Below are positions 1 through 11,800 of a DNA stretch of 64,000 nt, piece by piece. Source of the stretch: Sarcocystis neurona. Its lineage: Eukaryota; Apicomplexa; Conoidasida; Eucoccidiorida; Sarcocystidae. The notes under the pieces were generated by a model. The model saw only the letters and a program-made list of their open reading frames with translations. It was not told the DNA's origin and did no database searches. Positions within the stretch are counted from its first letter, which is position 1; each line of letters opens with the position of its first letter. The DNA lies in the NCBI GenBank assembly GCA_000727475.1, contig KL647313.1:1217254-1281253 (forward strand). The letters run 5' to 3'. The translations under genes and the position numbers were made by a program.

Positions 1-1828
1 CACTGGTGTCCTTGCATTTAGTTCCGTGATCTACCGTACTTTGAATGTGCCTGTAGATCGGCTTCCTTCGTGCGGGTGGAGGTGATAAGGCAGAAGTTGT
101 GCAGTGGCGCACAGAGAAGAACAGGGCCCCGACGCAGCTACCCGGAGATCATCAACCAGCCCCACTGGCGATGACTCTGTACGTTGCCCATGAAGGGAAG
201 ACAACGGCAAACGGTCAAGGGGTCTTTGAACACGCTCAAAAAGGAGACACAGGCATCACTTACTGTGCTTCTTCAGTCGATGACAGCCGCCACAACCAGA
301 AAAGGAAGCTTATTTCATGGTATGTGGGGAAGGGAGTAAAACACGCCCTTTCCACGTGGTATGCGGCAACAAGTGCGCGTGCGGATGCTCGAAAGCGCAC
401 TGGCCTCGCCGTGTCTGCTGTTACGCCCGCTGCTGGCTGCTATTACGGCTGCTACTGCAGTGCTGGTGGGTCTATAGGGCTTGGGCTCTTGATGCTGCGC
501 CTGGCACTGCTGTCGGGGGACCTAACTCGCAGCCGGCTAGTATTCTATGCTGCGAGGTACTCACTTCCGCTGGTGGTGCAGCTGCAGTACCTGCTGCAGC
601 CGTGTTACAGTGCTGCCCGCGGCAGCTCGTGAGCCTTTAGAGGCCGGTAGACACCGTGAGAGAACCGGTCACGGCAGCAGCTGTAGTTGTCGCAGCGAGG
701 GTTGCTTCTGGCATGGTCGCAGTTTCCTGAGAGGACGGAGAGAATACCGTCAATGTTTATGAGCCTTCCACCTGCATGATTAAGAGCGCCACAACGCATA
801 TCGTTTGGCCGTGCGCGGTCTAAGAAACAGCTCCTGTACCACCGTGCAACCGCGCTTGCAAATGTCGAGAGCTCTTGTGGTCTAGTCGGTCATTGTTCCT
901 CCTTTTTCTCTGCCCGCTGTAGACGTGATACTAGCAGCACACGGCAAGCGTCCAGTCCTGAGAGGACACTTTTTATTTCAAGTGAAGGCGCGTCGGAGCT
1001 CGCGTATCTTGTACATGTGGCTGCTGTCGTGTTGTTGTCTGGTGCGGCACCCGTTTCCGCCGGCACAGCCGCCCACCCCCAGCTCCATTACATTTGCGCT
1101 AAGGCGTTTCCTCTGTATGCTGTTGCAGTAGATTGTAGGTGTGGACCAAGGCACTAGGTTTTCAAGCAATAAAGGTGTCGAACACTGTGCTCAGTGAAGG
1201 TACTTAGCAGAGGACGCTTGTGCTGCTCGATAGTCTGCTACCTGCTGCGCATCCTCGTGGACATCAACTCCCTACACTCGTACATTCCTGTTCACTCTGC
1301 TCGGAAAAAGCAAGCAAAGATGGTGCTGTGAAACATCGGTTTGTGTGCTGTCGACGATTCAGCGTCATGGGCAGCAGACATGACAGATGAGGGCTCTACG
1401 TCGGGAGGGCCCACCAGCGAAAGGTGAGTAGTGGCCCAGAATCTGGATTTTTTGTAGTAAGGTATTATCCACATGGTGAACCTCCTTTTGCATCCTGCAA
1501 GGCACGCCTAGCATCCAGCGCAAGGAGAAGGTCATTCATTTAGCATTAGAGTAGAGCCACTCCAAGCCCAACAATGAACGGCCGAATACACAGTATACGG
1601 AAGACCGAGCTAGTGAGTGCTGTTCATGTGTTGAATATTACCCTTTTTTGTTGGTGGTGAAACTGAATTGACTGAAGCTTCAGAAGAAGTCTCCAGCGCA
1701 GGCAGCAGCCAGCTTTGTGTCGCAAGGACACGCGTCAAGATGATGTCAATAGGCGGACGCCTCTGCTGAGAGAAATTCCCCAATAATAGCTGGACTCAGT
1801 CCTAGCGCTTGCGACACTACCACTTACA
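1..1828. other. No recognisable gene; one open stretch on the plus strand
   Basis: Nothing here is recognised. The longest open frame is 99-632 (+), with GTG/CTG-type starts and an internal ATG near 171. It would give a 178-codon product, hydrophilic at first and then Ala/Leu/Tyr-rich where the DNA carries CTG triplets. The minus segment 1292-1474 could be a small exon. Neither shows a domain, so both are left uncalled. Confidence 0.3.
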
Positions 1829-2287
1829 CTAGGAAGAGTAGGGAGGAATAGAAAGGTATGTCGCGTACATCTCAGACGACCAAGCCGACAGGCAAAGCAG
1901 AGTGTGTGCGACTGCCACATCCACGAGGGGGAACGCGAATCTGGGCTTTTGTGCCCCCGAGTAGGGAATTTCAGACACGATCCATTCCTCTGTGGCGTAA
2001 AACAGGACGCATGACGCGGTGAGTACCATCAGAAGTACCTCCAGATCCCTGCAGCAGCCACCACGCGACGCAAAATAGAAAGGAGGAGATAGACCTCGCA
2101 GCTGCAACACGAGCGGTACGCCTGCAGGCTTGCAAAAAGAAGCCAGCGTCGGGGTCCTGCCGTGGAAGACCGGCAGCACCCTGAGTGCAATTACATATCT
2201 TCCCTGCCTAAATCGCCAAACGAGCGTTGCGCACTCCTTGTGTTGCAAGGGATACTTGACGTACTCAATTGGCGTAGACGTTTTCAA
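1829..2287 (-). CDS. Candidate exon of an unknown membrane protein
   Basis: A 152-codon open segment on the minus strand. The product is not recognised. Its first third is mixed polar sequence containing STPIEYVKYPLQHKEC. The rest has two hydrophobic stretches, around residues 80-100 and 118-135, that could be membrane segments. The beginning lies inside a segment repeated about 290 bp away (2499-2610). The second copy reads a related peptide (STPLEYPL, then a stop, then KECVTLAW), so an exon may have been duplicated and one copy decayed. A complete gene model could not be built: no convincing start or flanking exons were found. It may be a chance frame. Confidence 0.22.
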   Translation of the reverse strand: MKTSTPIEYVKYPLQHKECATLVWRFRQGRYVIALRVLPVFHGRTPTLASFCKPAGVPLVLQLRGLSPPFYFASRGGCCRDLEVLLMVLTASCVLFYATEEWIVSEIPYSGAQKPRFAFPLVDVAVAHTLLCLSAWSSEMYATYLSIPPYSS

Positions 2288-2610
2288 TTGCAGTGCTCAG
2301 ATCGCTTCCGTGCACACGTGTAAGTACACGTGAGCCCACTGCTTTAGATTCCTTCCGGAAAAAACAGATGAACACACCGGCCTGCGACGTGTTCTTCTGT
2401 CGGTAGGTTTGCGAAGCTCGCACAAAGAGGAAGGGCTGCCCTTCCCCTTGTAAGGAACATCTGTATCACTGAGGATATATATACACATCTTTTATGCCAA
2501 ATTGTCCAAGCGAGCGTCACGCACTCTTTGCGTCACAAGGGGTACTCAAGTGGAGTGGATTTCTTTAAATGCTGTCCTCAGATCGATTCTGCGCAGAGAT
2601 GTAAAGTCTC
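2210..2610. repeat. Diverged direct repeat, two copies of about 110 bp
   Basis: Copies lie at about 2210-2325 and 2499-2610. Both contain a stretch like aacgagcgt...gcactc, then a caagg/gtact block, then ctcagatcg followed by a tgtaa stretch. They differ by substitutions and small indels, so this is an old duplication. The reading frame is better kept on the minus strand than on the plus. Confidence 0.6.
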
Positions 2611-2701
2611 AATACCAGGGTCACTTTATATGGTGAACAGCAGGAGAGGGACCGTGTCAAAACTGGTGGTGGTGCTTCGTCCGCGACTTCTCCTTGGAGA
2701 C

Positions 2702-3319
2702 CTACTTCTTCAAAGCTTCCACAATAACTAGTTGGCACCACTGACCACAAACTGCACATAGAGGGGACGTTGCAAGCGATCTTGTCGCCGGGAAACGAGG
2801 CTTCGGAAAAAGTGGCACACTTCCACACCTTTTGTGCGGCATCGCTTGCTGAGTCGCCGTCCTCACGCCCGAGAGTGAGTACCCATGCGTATACCTTGCC
2901 TCTCCCTCTGCTACGTGCCTAGCCGCCATCATACGTGAATCTATTCGTCTGCTGCAGGTGGCATTGATCTTCGCTTCTGTTGCAGCTCGTCCCCTTCCGG
3001 CGGGGGCTGCAGCTACTCTGTTGCAGCATGGCTGCTGCTGGGTGGCGTACTTCAGGCCGCTAGCAGAGGGGTAGGACACCGCTGCAACAGCTGCCGCTGC
3101 TAGCATTTTCTGTGGCGCCTTCACTTTCATCTCAACCCCCTCGAGATGCTGCAGGAATGCATTTATTAGTAGATTACAACCACTGCTCCTCTTTATCGTT
3201 TCGGTACTTTCCAACCTGTTTCTGCGGCTCGTCACAGGTTGCCGGACATTAGAAATTGAGTTCAATCGCCGCAGCTGACAGCGCAAGTGCAGCAGCGGCG
3301 ACAGCTGCAGGAACAGCAA
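2702..3319 (-). CDS. Candidate exon, unknown protein
   Basis: A 205-codon open segment on the minus strand. The middle reads like coding sequence: a polar region containing LLINAFLQHLEGVEMKV, then an Ala-rich and a Gln-rich patch typical of coccidian proteins. The frame passes a usable donor (GCAAG followed by GTATAC near 2913), after which it looks less protein-like, so a real exon may end there. No domain is seen, and no start or acceptor is certain. The opposite strand is T-rich and less protein-like. Confidence 0.25.
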   Translation of the reverse strand: MLFLQLSPLLHLRCQLRRLNSISNVRQPVTSRRNRLESTETIKRSSGCNLLINAFLQHLEGVEMKVKAPQKMLAAAAVAAVSYPSASGLKYATQQQPCCNRVAAAPAGRGRAATEAKINATCSRRIDSRMMAARHVAEGEARYTHGYSLSGVRTATQQAMPHKRCGSVPLFPKPRFPATRSLATSPLCAVCGQWCQLVIVEALKK

Positions 3320-4979
3320 CTGCTTATCTTATGCGAAGTGGCTGAGCGCACGACCAGATACAGAAAAATCCGGCAGCATTGGGCTCCATCGTCTTTCTTC
3401 ATTGTTGATGTCATCTTCTTACGAACACACACTAGCGGCGACAGCTCTTGTCATGTCTGGATCTCCCATGTCCACGCGCGCATGCAGTCGCACACGCACA
3501 CGTATCCCGATTTTAACAATACGATCGGCCAGCGCGCCTGTGCGTGCATCCTTCTTATATATCGTTCACTCTGTATTAGGTATGCGTACAGATGCCCATC
3601 AGTACGTGTACATACGTCTGGTAGGTGAGAATGCACTTTTCTTGTACATTCCACGTCCCATTCCACAGAGTCTTTGTGGAAAAGAAGTGTGGCTACTGTT
3701 GTAGGTAGCCAACGAAGGCCAGAAATTCATCGGCAGCAGCTTTCCCTTACCTCTCCGTGTGCTGCTTGTCTTGGGAACCGCTGCACTTCCGCATCCTTCG
3801 CTGCCGTGCTTGCTGTGCTGCGGTCCCTCTTCCCTCCCGCAACGGTATCCTCAATATCAGCACATCCTGGAGCAGCACAAGCCTTCAGACGACACTTATC
3901 TCAAAGTCGTGCTCCGTTCTTCCTTATTTTAGGCTACCGTGCATTGTTTCCTTTTAATTCGTCCTGCAGCGCCGCCGAAGTCTTGCTAGAGCCCCTCTGG
4001 TGCAACTCCTGCTCCGTACTCGCGCGTTACTTTCCCCTCGTCTGATTGCAGCTTCTGTTGCTACTCGTTCTGCTGGTCCTCTAGCTACAGCTACTGCTGC
4101 TACAGCTTTTCGTGTCGTCCCTGCGACTCCCGTTGCCACTGCTAGTGCCCTTGCTGCAAGTGCAGCTGTTGTCTTGTGCCCACGGCGGCGTTAAACGAGG
4201 GACGAGCACGGGCCGCACCCCCCCCAATGCCTCACGTTCGATGTCATGGCAAGTGCCTCGTTCTCTCTTGTTTTTTGTGCGCACAAGAACAAGTTTCTTG
4301 TGGACGACAAACGGTACGAATATGCCTTACGCATGCCGTTCTCGTCCACTACAGCCCGAAGGTATCTTCATTGGTGAGCGTCCCCTTCGCAGTGATACAC
4401 AGATGCAGTTGACGCGTATATATAAAAAAAGCGTACGTGTGTACTCTCTCTGCCTCGGGCCATAGATAGGCCACGCGCATAAACAAATCCGCACTACAGG
4501 AAAGAAAATAAACCGCGTATAGCTCTTGCCTCTGGCGGCTGCAGGTACTTACGTGTCTGTGTGTGTGCGTTCCTGTCGACGTCTCGGTGACCGTGCCTCT
4601 TCTGTGTGCGGTCTCACCGGCCTCTGCATCTGCCTCCCAGCAAAAGTTCGTAGAAGTTCCGGGCTCCACAGTACGTGTTTCTCTACATTCGGGCCTCTTC
4701 CTCTGCACCGCAGTCTTCCTGCTGCAGCTTTCCCAGCGCTGTCGTTTATCCGCCTGACTGTCTGACTCGCACTGTTGCTGGTGGCGCTACTTCTCATTCT
4801 GCTGACATGCGCGCGCACGTTCACATACATATATATATATATGTATATATTGGTACTGCAAAGAGCTGTCGCGTCCACATGCGGATGGTGTTGGCCGTGG
4901 TTCCCGACCACTTCAGCAACGTGTATATGCTGGGAACTTGCAGGGGTAACACGTGTTCACAAAGAAGCTTTCCGCCGCG
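3320..4979. other. AAR2 upstream region, pyrimidine-rich, with a (TA)n tract
   Basis: No gene is recognised. The plus strand is T/C-rich around 3700-4200 with scattered CTG triplets, which keeps several frames open without protein-like content. A short (TA)n microsatellite lies at about 4829-4850, some 130 bp before the AAR2 start codon. The promoter and 5' UTR of AAR2 should be in this segment, but no defined element can be pointed to. Confidence 0.4.
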
Positions 4980-7938
4980 ATGAAACCTGCAGCAGAGGAA
5001 TTACCACGCTCTGCGGGCTCTATGCTACGCCAGGCCTCGGCGGCAGCAACACCCCTGCCGCGCACGTTGCCGCCGGAAGCAGCAGCGGAGCAACTGGGTA
5101 GCTGCACGCTGCTGTTGCTGGGCCTCCCTACACGAAAAAAGGGGTCAGCAGCAACCTACGACGACGATGAAGAGCTGCAAGTGGGCTTAGACTGCGCCTT
5201 GTGGCGTGTGGGGCCGCAGTTTTGTGGAGTCAAGTGCGTTCAGCCAGGCTGTCACTTGCTTTATTCACGTGTGAGCAAGAGTGAGGTTTCTGCTGCCGAA
5301 CTTGCAGAACACGCAGCTGCAGCTGAGAAGGCCGTCGCCGCCGAAGATGCAGCAGCTGCAGCTGCCTTTCCTGCTGACGGTGCTGCTGCCGACGCTGAGG
5401 CTGGCAGCCCTGCGGTGGACAGCTCCGCCGAAGCGGCACCAGTGCCCCACGAACAGGGGGGCTTCGAGTGTATGTACACCGCAATGCGCGTCGAGGAGGC
5501 GATTGGGGAGGTCGAGCGGGAGAAGCGTGGGGGACTGCAGCAGGCCGAATTCATTTATATGGAGCCACATGCAGTGTGTGTGCGCCAGTGGGACCGACGC
5601 GGCAAAAGGTTTCTCCGCCTAACAGACGAAGACGAGGAGCAGCGCTACGTTCGTGGGGTCAAACGTCTAGAGTTTGATAAGAAACTTGGGGTGTATCCGC
5701 AGCAGTTCCGCGGCGTGTGGGCTCTGCTGACAGACTTCATCTCCCCACAGTGTCTTCGTCGCCTGGAGCCCCTGTCTCGCTCTCCCTTCGCTGCTGCTGC
5801 GCTGCCGCTGTCAGGCGAAGAAGAGCAGCCCCTGAGGCAGCGGCATGAGGAAGCAGAAGCTGCTGGAAGGGCTGCCGACCCTGCTGCTCCGACAGGAGAA
5901 GACGCCGCACCGCAGCGGCGTCCAGAAGAGGAGGAAGAGGAGACGGGAGTGCACTTCTACTTCACAGAAATTCCTGTTGCGCGCACAGCTGCTGTCGCTG
6001 CTGCTCGCCGTGCGGAGGCGCGGGCCAAGCACTGCGGGGCGACGGCTGCAGCAGCAGCAGCAGCGGCAGCAGCAGCGCTCACTGAAGCAGCGGTTGACCG
6101 CTCAGATACGCTCTTGCAGGTGCTGAAGAAGATCAATAAACGCCTGGACGATTTAGAGAACGCGTCCACTCGGAAGCAGTCTGCTGCTGCTGCTTCACGC
6201 CGCACTGTTGCCGAGCTCTTCCTTCATTGTGCGCCCCTGCCGCACAGCGCTGCTGATGCCGCTGCTGCAGTCGCTGCGGCCGCAGTGGAAGAAGAGAGAC
6301 GCGAAGAAGAACGGCTCTGGCGTTCCCTTGCCAGCAGTGAAGCATGTCAAGATTTGCTTGGGGAGGTGCAGCTTTCTTTTCTTGCGTTTCTGCTGGGACA
6401 GCGCTACGACGGCTTCGAGCAGTGGAAGCAACTCCTCCTCCTGCTCTCGCAGTGTGCACGTGCAGTCCGTCTGCTCCCAGGTACGTGTGTCCTGCTGGAC
6501 GCACAGGGACAACCGCTGTGTGAACCTCTGTACGAATCCAAGCGCTTTCAAGGTTCAGTGCATCTGCCTGATAGAGGAGCCACTCGGTTGCCTGCCTTGG
6601 TGGTGACTGGCACCGCGCGTCAGTTGCTGCTGCAGTCTTTAATACGTCGCTGAAAAAGAAGCCCGTCGACACACGCACCTGTCTGTGCTATAACTGACGT
6701 GAGCCCTGCGAGGGCGTATGTGCTACTGCGTTCCTGCGGAGGGATTTCAACAAGATGGCTGCTGCGCGTAGGCTAGTAGTGAGACGGGGTGGACTTTGTC
6801 TCCCTTGCACGGTGGGTGCCGTGTGGTAGCTATCGGTGGGACGTACCGGCAGTGACGCATGTTTTGAAGCGGTATGTTTCGACATGTGCTGCTGCAGCGG
6901 CCGGTGTTGCTGCATACGTATACATGCCGCTGCGTGAACGTTGACAGCAGCTCTAGCTCGGAAGCACATGCGTAGCCTGACCGGGGCAGCTTTTTTCAAA
7001 GGCACCCGTCACGTGAGGTATGATGTGCTTTCTCACTTTATTACTGCTTCTGCTGTCGGATGCGCTGCTGGCCTGACCGGTTCCTCCGTACACGTTGCGG
7101 TGTGTGGGCTGCGGCGGCCGATACTCATAAGCTTAATACGCAGTCACGCTGATTGTGTGTGTAGAGGTGCTGGTGCGCTGCCTGCAGTACTGTGCTACAT
7201 GTGTGGCTTGACTGGCACTAACTTGTCTGCTGCTTGCGGGTGCTTCCTGCTGCCGTTGGGGTCGCTGCTGCAGAGTTTTACGCGTCGTTGCTGCGCGTGT
7301 TCTACTGCCAGATTGAGCAGTGCCCGGATGATCTGCTCCAGGATCCGCTATTACAGCGTTCGTTCCTGGTTGCCAGTGCTGCTTCGCTGGTGAACATCTG
7401 CTCCAATGTGGCGCCGCTTGGCGACGACCCCGGCGCCGACAGCAGTGGCAGCAGCAGGACCACGCAGAAGGGGTTGATGGACAGAGAAGAAGCCCTTCTG
7501 GACCGCGCAGAGCGAAAAGCTATGCTGCAGCGCGTCGAGCAGCGAGCAACCTGGCTGCAGCAGCTGTTGAGCCACACCTTCGGTGAAAAGTTAGATCCTG
7601 TAGTGGGTCTGCTGCCTACCTGCGGTTCCAGTGTAGCAGCCCTAGAGCAGCTGCGGCGGGAAGGCCTTAGCAGCAGCAGTATGCATGAGGATGACGAAGA
7701 TGGGCCCGTCGTCGTTGACGAGTCAGAGTTGCTGCGCGCGGGCGTCCTGGTCGAGGACAGCGACAACAGCCGCAGCCCGCCTGAGCAGCAGCAGCAGCAG
7801 CAGAACAGAAGCACCACTCCTCCAGCATCGACCGGCAGCGGCGAATGCCGCATCGGTGTCTCCAGCAGCACTGGACGAGAGAGCGGTGACGCGGGCGGCC
7901 AGTGGATGGAAGTAGAGTCCCTCTTCCCCGGTCAGTAG
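4980..7938 (+). CDS. AAR2: AAR2 family U5 snRNP assembly factor (two exons)
   Basis: Exon 1 is 4980-6480 and exon 2 is 7274-7938, giving 721 aa. The intron has donor GTACGT at 6481 and acceptor CTGCTGCAG ending at 7273, and it splits a Glu codon (G/AG). In the known family, AAR2 binds the spliceosomal protein Prp8 in the cytoplasm and is replaced by Brr2 during U5 snRNP maturation. Visible family features are the N-terminal core LLLLGLPTRKKG (about residues 44-55), then ALWRVGPQFCGVK (73-85). The C-terminal helical part includes EVQLSFLAFLLGQRYDGFEQW (from about 462) and, across the splice, FYASLLRVFYCQIEQCPDDLL (502-522). Human AAR2 is 384 aa; the excess here is Ala/Glu-rich inserts and a Ser/Gln-rich tail with seven Gln. 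The ATG at 4980 was chosen over the in-frame GTG at 4953. The gene converges on RF1. Confidence 0.95.
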
Positions 7939-8872
7939 CAGCAGCAGCATAATTAAACAAAAATACCAGTTACACAGGAGGAGGGCACACGGTCTAGTGG
8001 TGCGCAGGACAACGTTTTGTGCTGCGACATGTCACGGGCTGCTAATTCCGCCTTTGTACAGGTGGGGCAGCGTGTACGTGTAGCAGCCGCTGCAGAAAAC
8101 TGAAGTACTCGTCATGCGGAAGGAAGAACTCTGCGGCTGATAATGTCTGCTTCGGTTGCTCGGCTGTCCTATCTCCGCAAAATTCCGGGTACTTGATACG
8201 TACGCCTTCCCAGGTTTCGTGTTTACTTCCAGACAGGGCAGTCGGGGGGCTTTGAGCAACTAACTGGGACGAAAGACCCCCCATTGTTTCTCGTACAAGT
8301 GTGCATGATTACGCGTGTGTCCGCGGGCGTGGACACAGCTTCACGCAGGTGCGGACACGGATCTACGTGGAAACCGTGTACGACACGCGTAATCCTGTAT
8401 ATGTATGCAGACGCTGTAGAGCAACAGGTGCATGAACCAGAATATTTGAAACGATTGAGTGTGCACATCCATTTGCACGGTGAAAAGGAGGTTCCCGAAA
8501 ACCAGCCCACTGCATGTGGTTTATTCGCAGTGCGGCGCATGCAGCAGAGGCTCGAAGGGAAGTGTCTGCTTGCATTTGCAAGCACTTGGGCATCTACAGA
8601 ATACACCTGATATAGAGCGCCGAGGTCGTGTAGTCGGTGCCACATTCGAAAATGTAGCGTGCCGAGATAGGGGGCACCACATGTACGTATACGGAACATC
8701 CGCCAAACGTTGCCAGGGAGAGGCGACATGTCGGCAAGTTATCGCCAGGGCAGAGAATAAAGAGATCATTCTCTTTATAACTTGTAGGTCGGTCAAGAAA
8801 AGTACTACGAAATTTGCACAGCCGACGACACGCAACGTCGGCGCCACGTGGACCAAGGGGTGGCGAGGTGGC
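7939..8872. other. Convergent intergenic spacer with a 12-bp inverted repeat
   Basis: This separates the 3' ends of AAR2 (+) and RF1 (-), so it should hold both 3' UTRs. An exact 12-bp inverted repeat, gattacgcgtgt at 8307-8318 and acacgcgtaatc at 8383-8394, flanks a G/C-rich 64-nt loop. No protein-like frame was found. A tRNA-like phrase near 8868 was checked and rejected. Confidence 0.5.
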
Positions 8873-11800
8873 TCAGCGGTTCGCAGTAGATAACGCCAGG
8901 CGTAGCTGCTTGAGAAGGTCGCAGAGATACTCCTGCTCTTTCTGTCGCTGGAGTTCTTCCAGAAGGCTACTCAACCCGGACGCATCATCTAAGAAAGCTT
9001 TGACGCCATTAATTTGCCGCCTGCAGCTACCGCACCCCACACGAACGCAGCAACACGACGCGGAATCAGTGTATTCCTAAGCACAAACGACAGCCAGAGT
9101 ACTGTCACATAGGGGAATGTCGCCACCGTGACGTATATGCGCTATCGTGGATTTTTGCCTTTTGCATATACTGGGCAGTAGCAAACCACGTCTTGCAGTG
9201 TCTCACGAGGGGTGCGCGTACACACACAGGGCAGGAGTGCACCAAGTACGGCCAAACCACCAGTGGCAGAGCTTGATGCACGATTCGCACTGTGTTCACG
9301 CACAAGACAACGTGGCCCACATACCGTCGAAATGAACCACATCAACACTGTAGACGCTCGTGCAACACCGCGCACACATCGATCTTTCGAAAGACGACAC
9401 AGCAACTACGGGAACGCGCGTGACCGTGGCATCACCTCCCACCTCCGGATTTATGAGGGCTTGCACCGTAACGGAGACGTACCTACGACCAGTGCTGCTT
9501 CGTTAAGACGAGCCGCTTGTAACTTCTCTGTTTGTAATTAGTTGTGATACGGAGACGTCTCAGCTGTACAAGGAAGGGTTAGATACCTAATGGTGTTCGG
9601 CTTTTGTGATAGCACAGATTCGGCGTGCTAGGGCACGAATGCGGTTTGAAAGCAGCAGTGCCTCTCGTCGGCGTCCGGACGCGTACATCACTTCGCTTGT
9701 GAGGCATCATCCTGAGCTGTCTTTCTGAGGGAAGACATTCTCGCGCCACAGGAAGGAAGTGTGACAGTCGACTCCAAAACGACGGCGGGGTTGCCGGGTA
9801 CACTCATGTATCAGGGAGTGGGCCTGCGTATACAGGCACCCTTTCTTTGAGTGTTCCATCTTTCTCACCGATGGTCAGTTACGACATCCCTTTGAAAGTT
9901 GTACGTCCGTATTTTCTCACTGCGGTCTTTCCCTCCCACTTGCGCATCTTGTGCTGCGCTGCGCTGCTGCTGTCGCTGCAGAAGCGCGCGCTGTTGCAGC
10001 TGCGTTCGTAGCGATTCGAGCGCAAGTTTCTGGTTCTCCTTCTGCAGACGGCAACCACGACAGAACACGTTCGTTGAAAATGTTGGAGGCAAAAACTTCT
10101 TTCGCCCGCATAGGTCAGGCTTTAAGCACCGAATCCATAACTTTTTCAAGACAGTCACTGCAGGGTTTCCTGTTTGCGCTGCAGTGTTTCTGCTGTTAGG
10201 ATTTACATCGCATTTGCCTTCCAAGCGCACATGGAGCACACTGTCGTATGCTGTGCAATTTTTCGGCGCTCGCCTAGTGTGACGTTCCGCACTGCCGGGG
10301 AGCTGATCTCTCTGCCGCTGTCGTTAATATTCTGATATCGTACTTAAAACTGCACTCGTGCTGCTGCTGTCGCCGAAAAAGCCACAGTCACAATGCACGG
10401 CTGCATCAGACGAGCTTGACACAGTCGCTATGGCTTCCGCAGACGTAAAAACTCTTGCCTGGCTTTGCGTTTGCATGCAAACAACGGAGAGACCGGAGGG
10501 CTTGTGCAGTACGCGCACTGCCGTTTCACTTTTGTTGACGCTTTGCCCTCCGGGTCCACTGGCGCGCATAAACTCTATACGCAGAGCAGCGGGAGACATG
10601 TCCACTGCGGCAGGAAAGGGGGCAGCACAGCACAGCATCTTTTATGTGGCTGATGTCTGCAGCGAAACTTGCGAGGCAGCACTTCCGAGTATGTGTCACG
10701 AGAATTGTATGAGTAACTGGACTACAGCAGCCAATGCACTGCTGAAAAAATAGATGCTGGGCTAGCTGCTGGGTTTACGAACAACGCCGCCCTGAGCATT
10801 TGCAAGTCTTCGTCTCGATCACGAACGCGGGCGCACGGGCGAATGACGCTCCTGCTGCCTCCAAGGCAGCTGCTCTGCAGAAGGCAGCTCGCACCTCCTG
10901 GTGCAGCTGCACAAGCGCGAGATGTGTTCGTTAGACAGTGGACTCTCAGTCAGCATGTGTTAGCCGGCACTTGTTTGAAAGAACGACGGCTTGGCAACGC
11001 GAATTACCGTGAACTTAAACACGGCGGCGAGCACCCTAATTCACTCCGTACTGCGGGTAACCTCTAAGGCACATTCCGCTTCGCTCGCGGTGCACTGCTT
11101 TCCTCTGCCGTGCTGCTGCTGCTCGATGTGAGACTTCTATGACGCGGCTTCATTCGCTGGAGGCCTCGCCGCACAGGTACTGCGGCACGTGTCCTCTGCA
11201 GTTCTCGACTGTCCCCTGCAAGGACCGCGTCAATCTTTTTTGTGTCACCACACAAAACTAACACACCCTATTCACCTATGTCGACGCCCCGCAACACGTG
11301 TGGTACGAGGCAGCCATCACTCAATTCTATATCTCTTTCTACACGCAGAGACACACACTGTTACGTATCCAAATATACACAGATAATTCAGTCGCACGGC
11401 GACACGTGTCCCTCTAAATCTACACTTTCAGGCCAGGATATTCAGCTGCAAATTAATACACGTGTGCACCCGCGTGCGTGCGTGTCTATACATCCGTATA
11501 TATATATATATATGTACGCAAGTGTCAACACATCAAGCTGCAGCCGTGATGAGCGAGGCTGCCAAGGTCAGGGTTACTGTATAAACACGTCCCTTGCACG
11601 TGTTCTAAGCAGTGCAGGTACACATCATTGCTCTTGCTGGAGACGAAGGACACCTTTGGGAGTGCCCTGGCGCCAGCTACAGGGCACGCGATATGCAGTA
11701 TATCTTTCTCAGCGTGTTCACAGAAAACGCAATGGTTCTAGCACCACCGCCGTGCTCTGTCCGCAGGGAGTGCGAGTGTTCAGCAAGCACAAATAGAGAG

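Noticed and set aside
8862..8885. gaggtggctcagcggttcgc resembling tRNA or SRP elements
   Set aside because: It overlaps the end of RF1 exon 6, and the required stems are missing.
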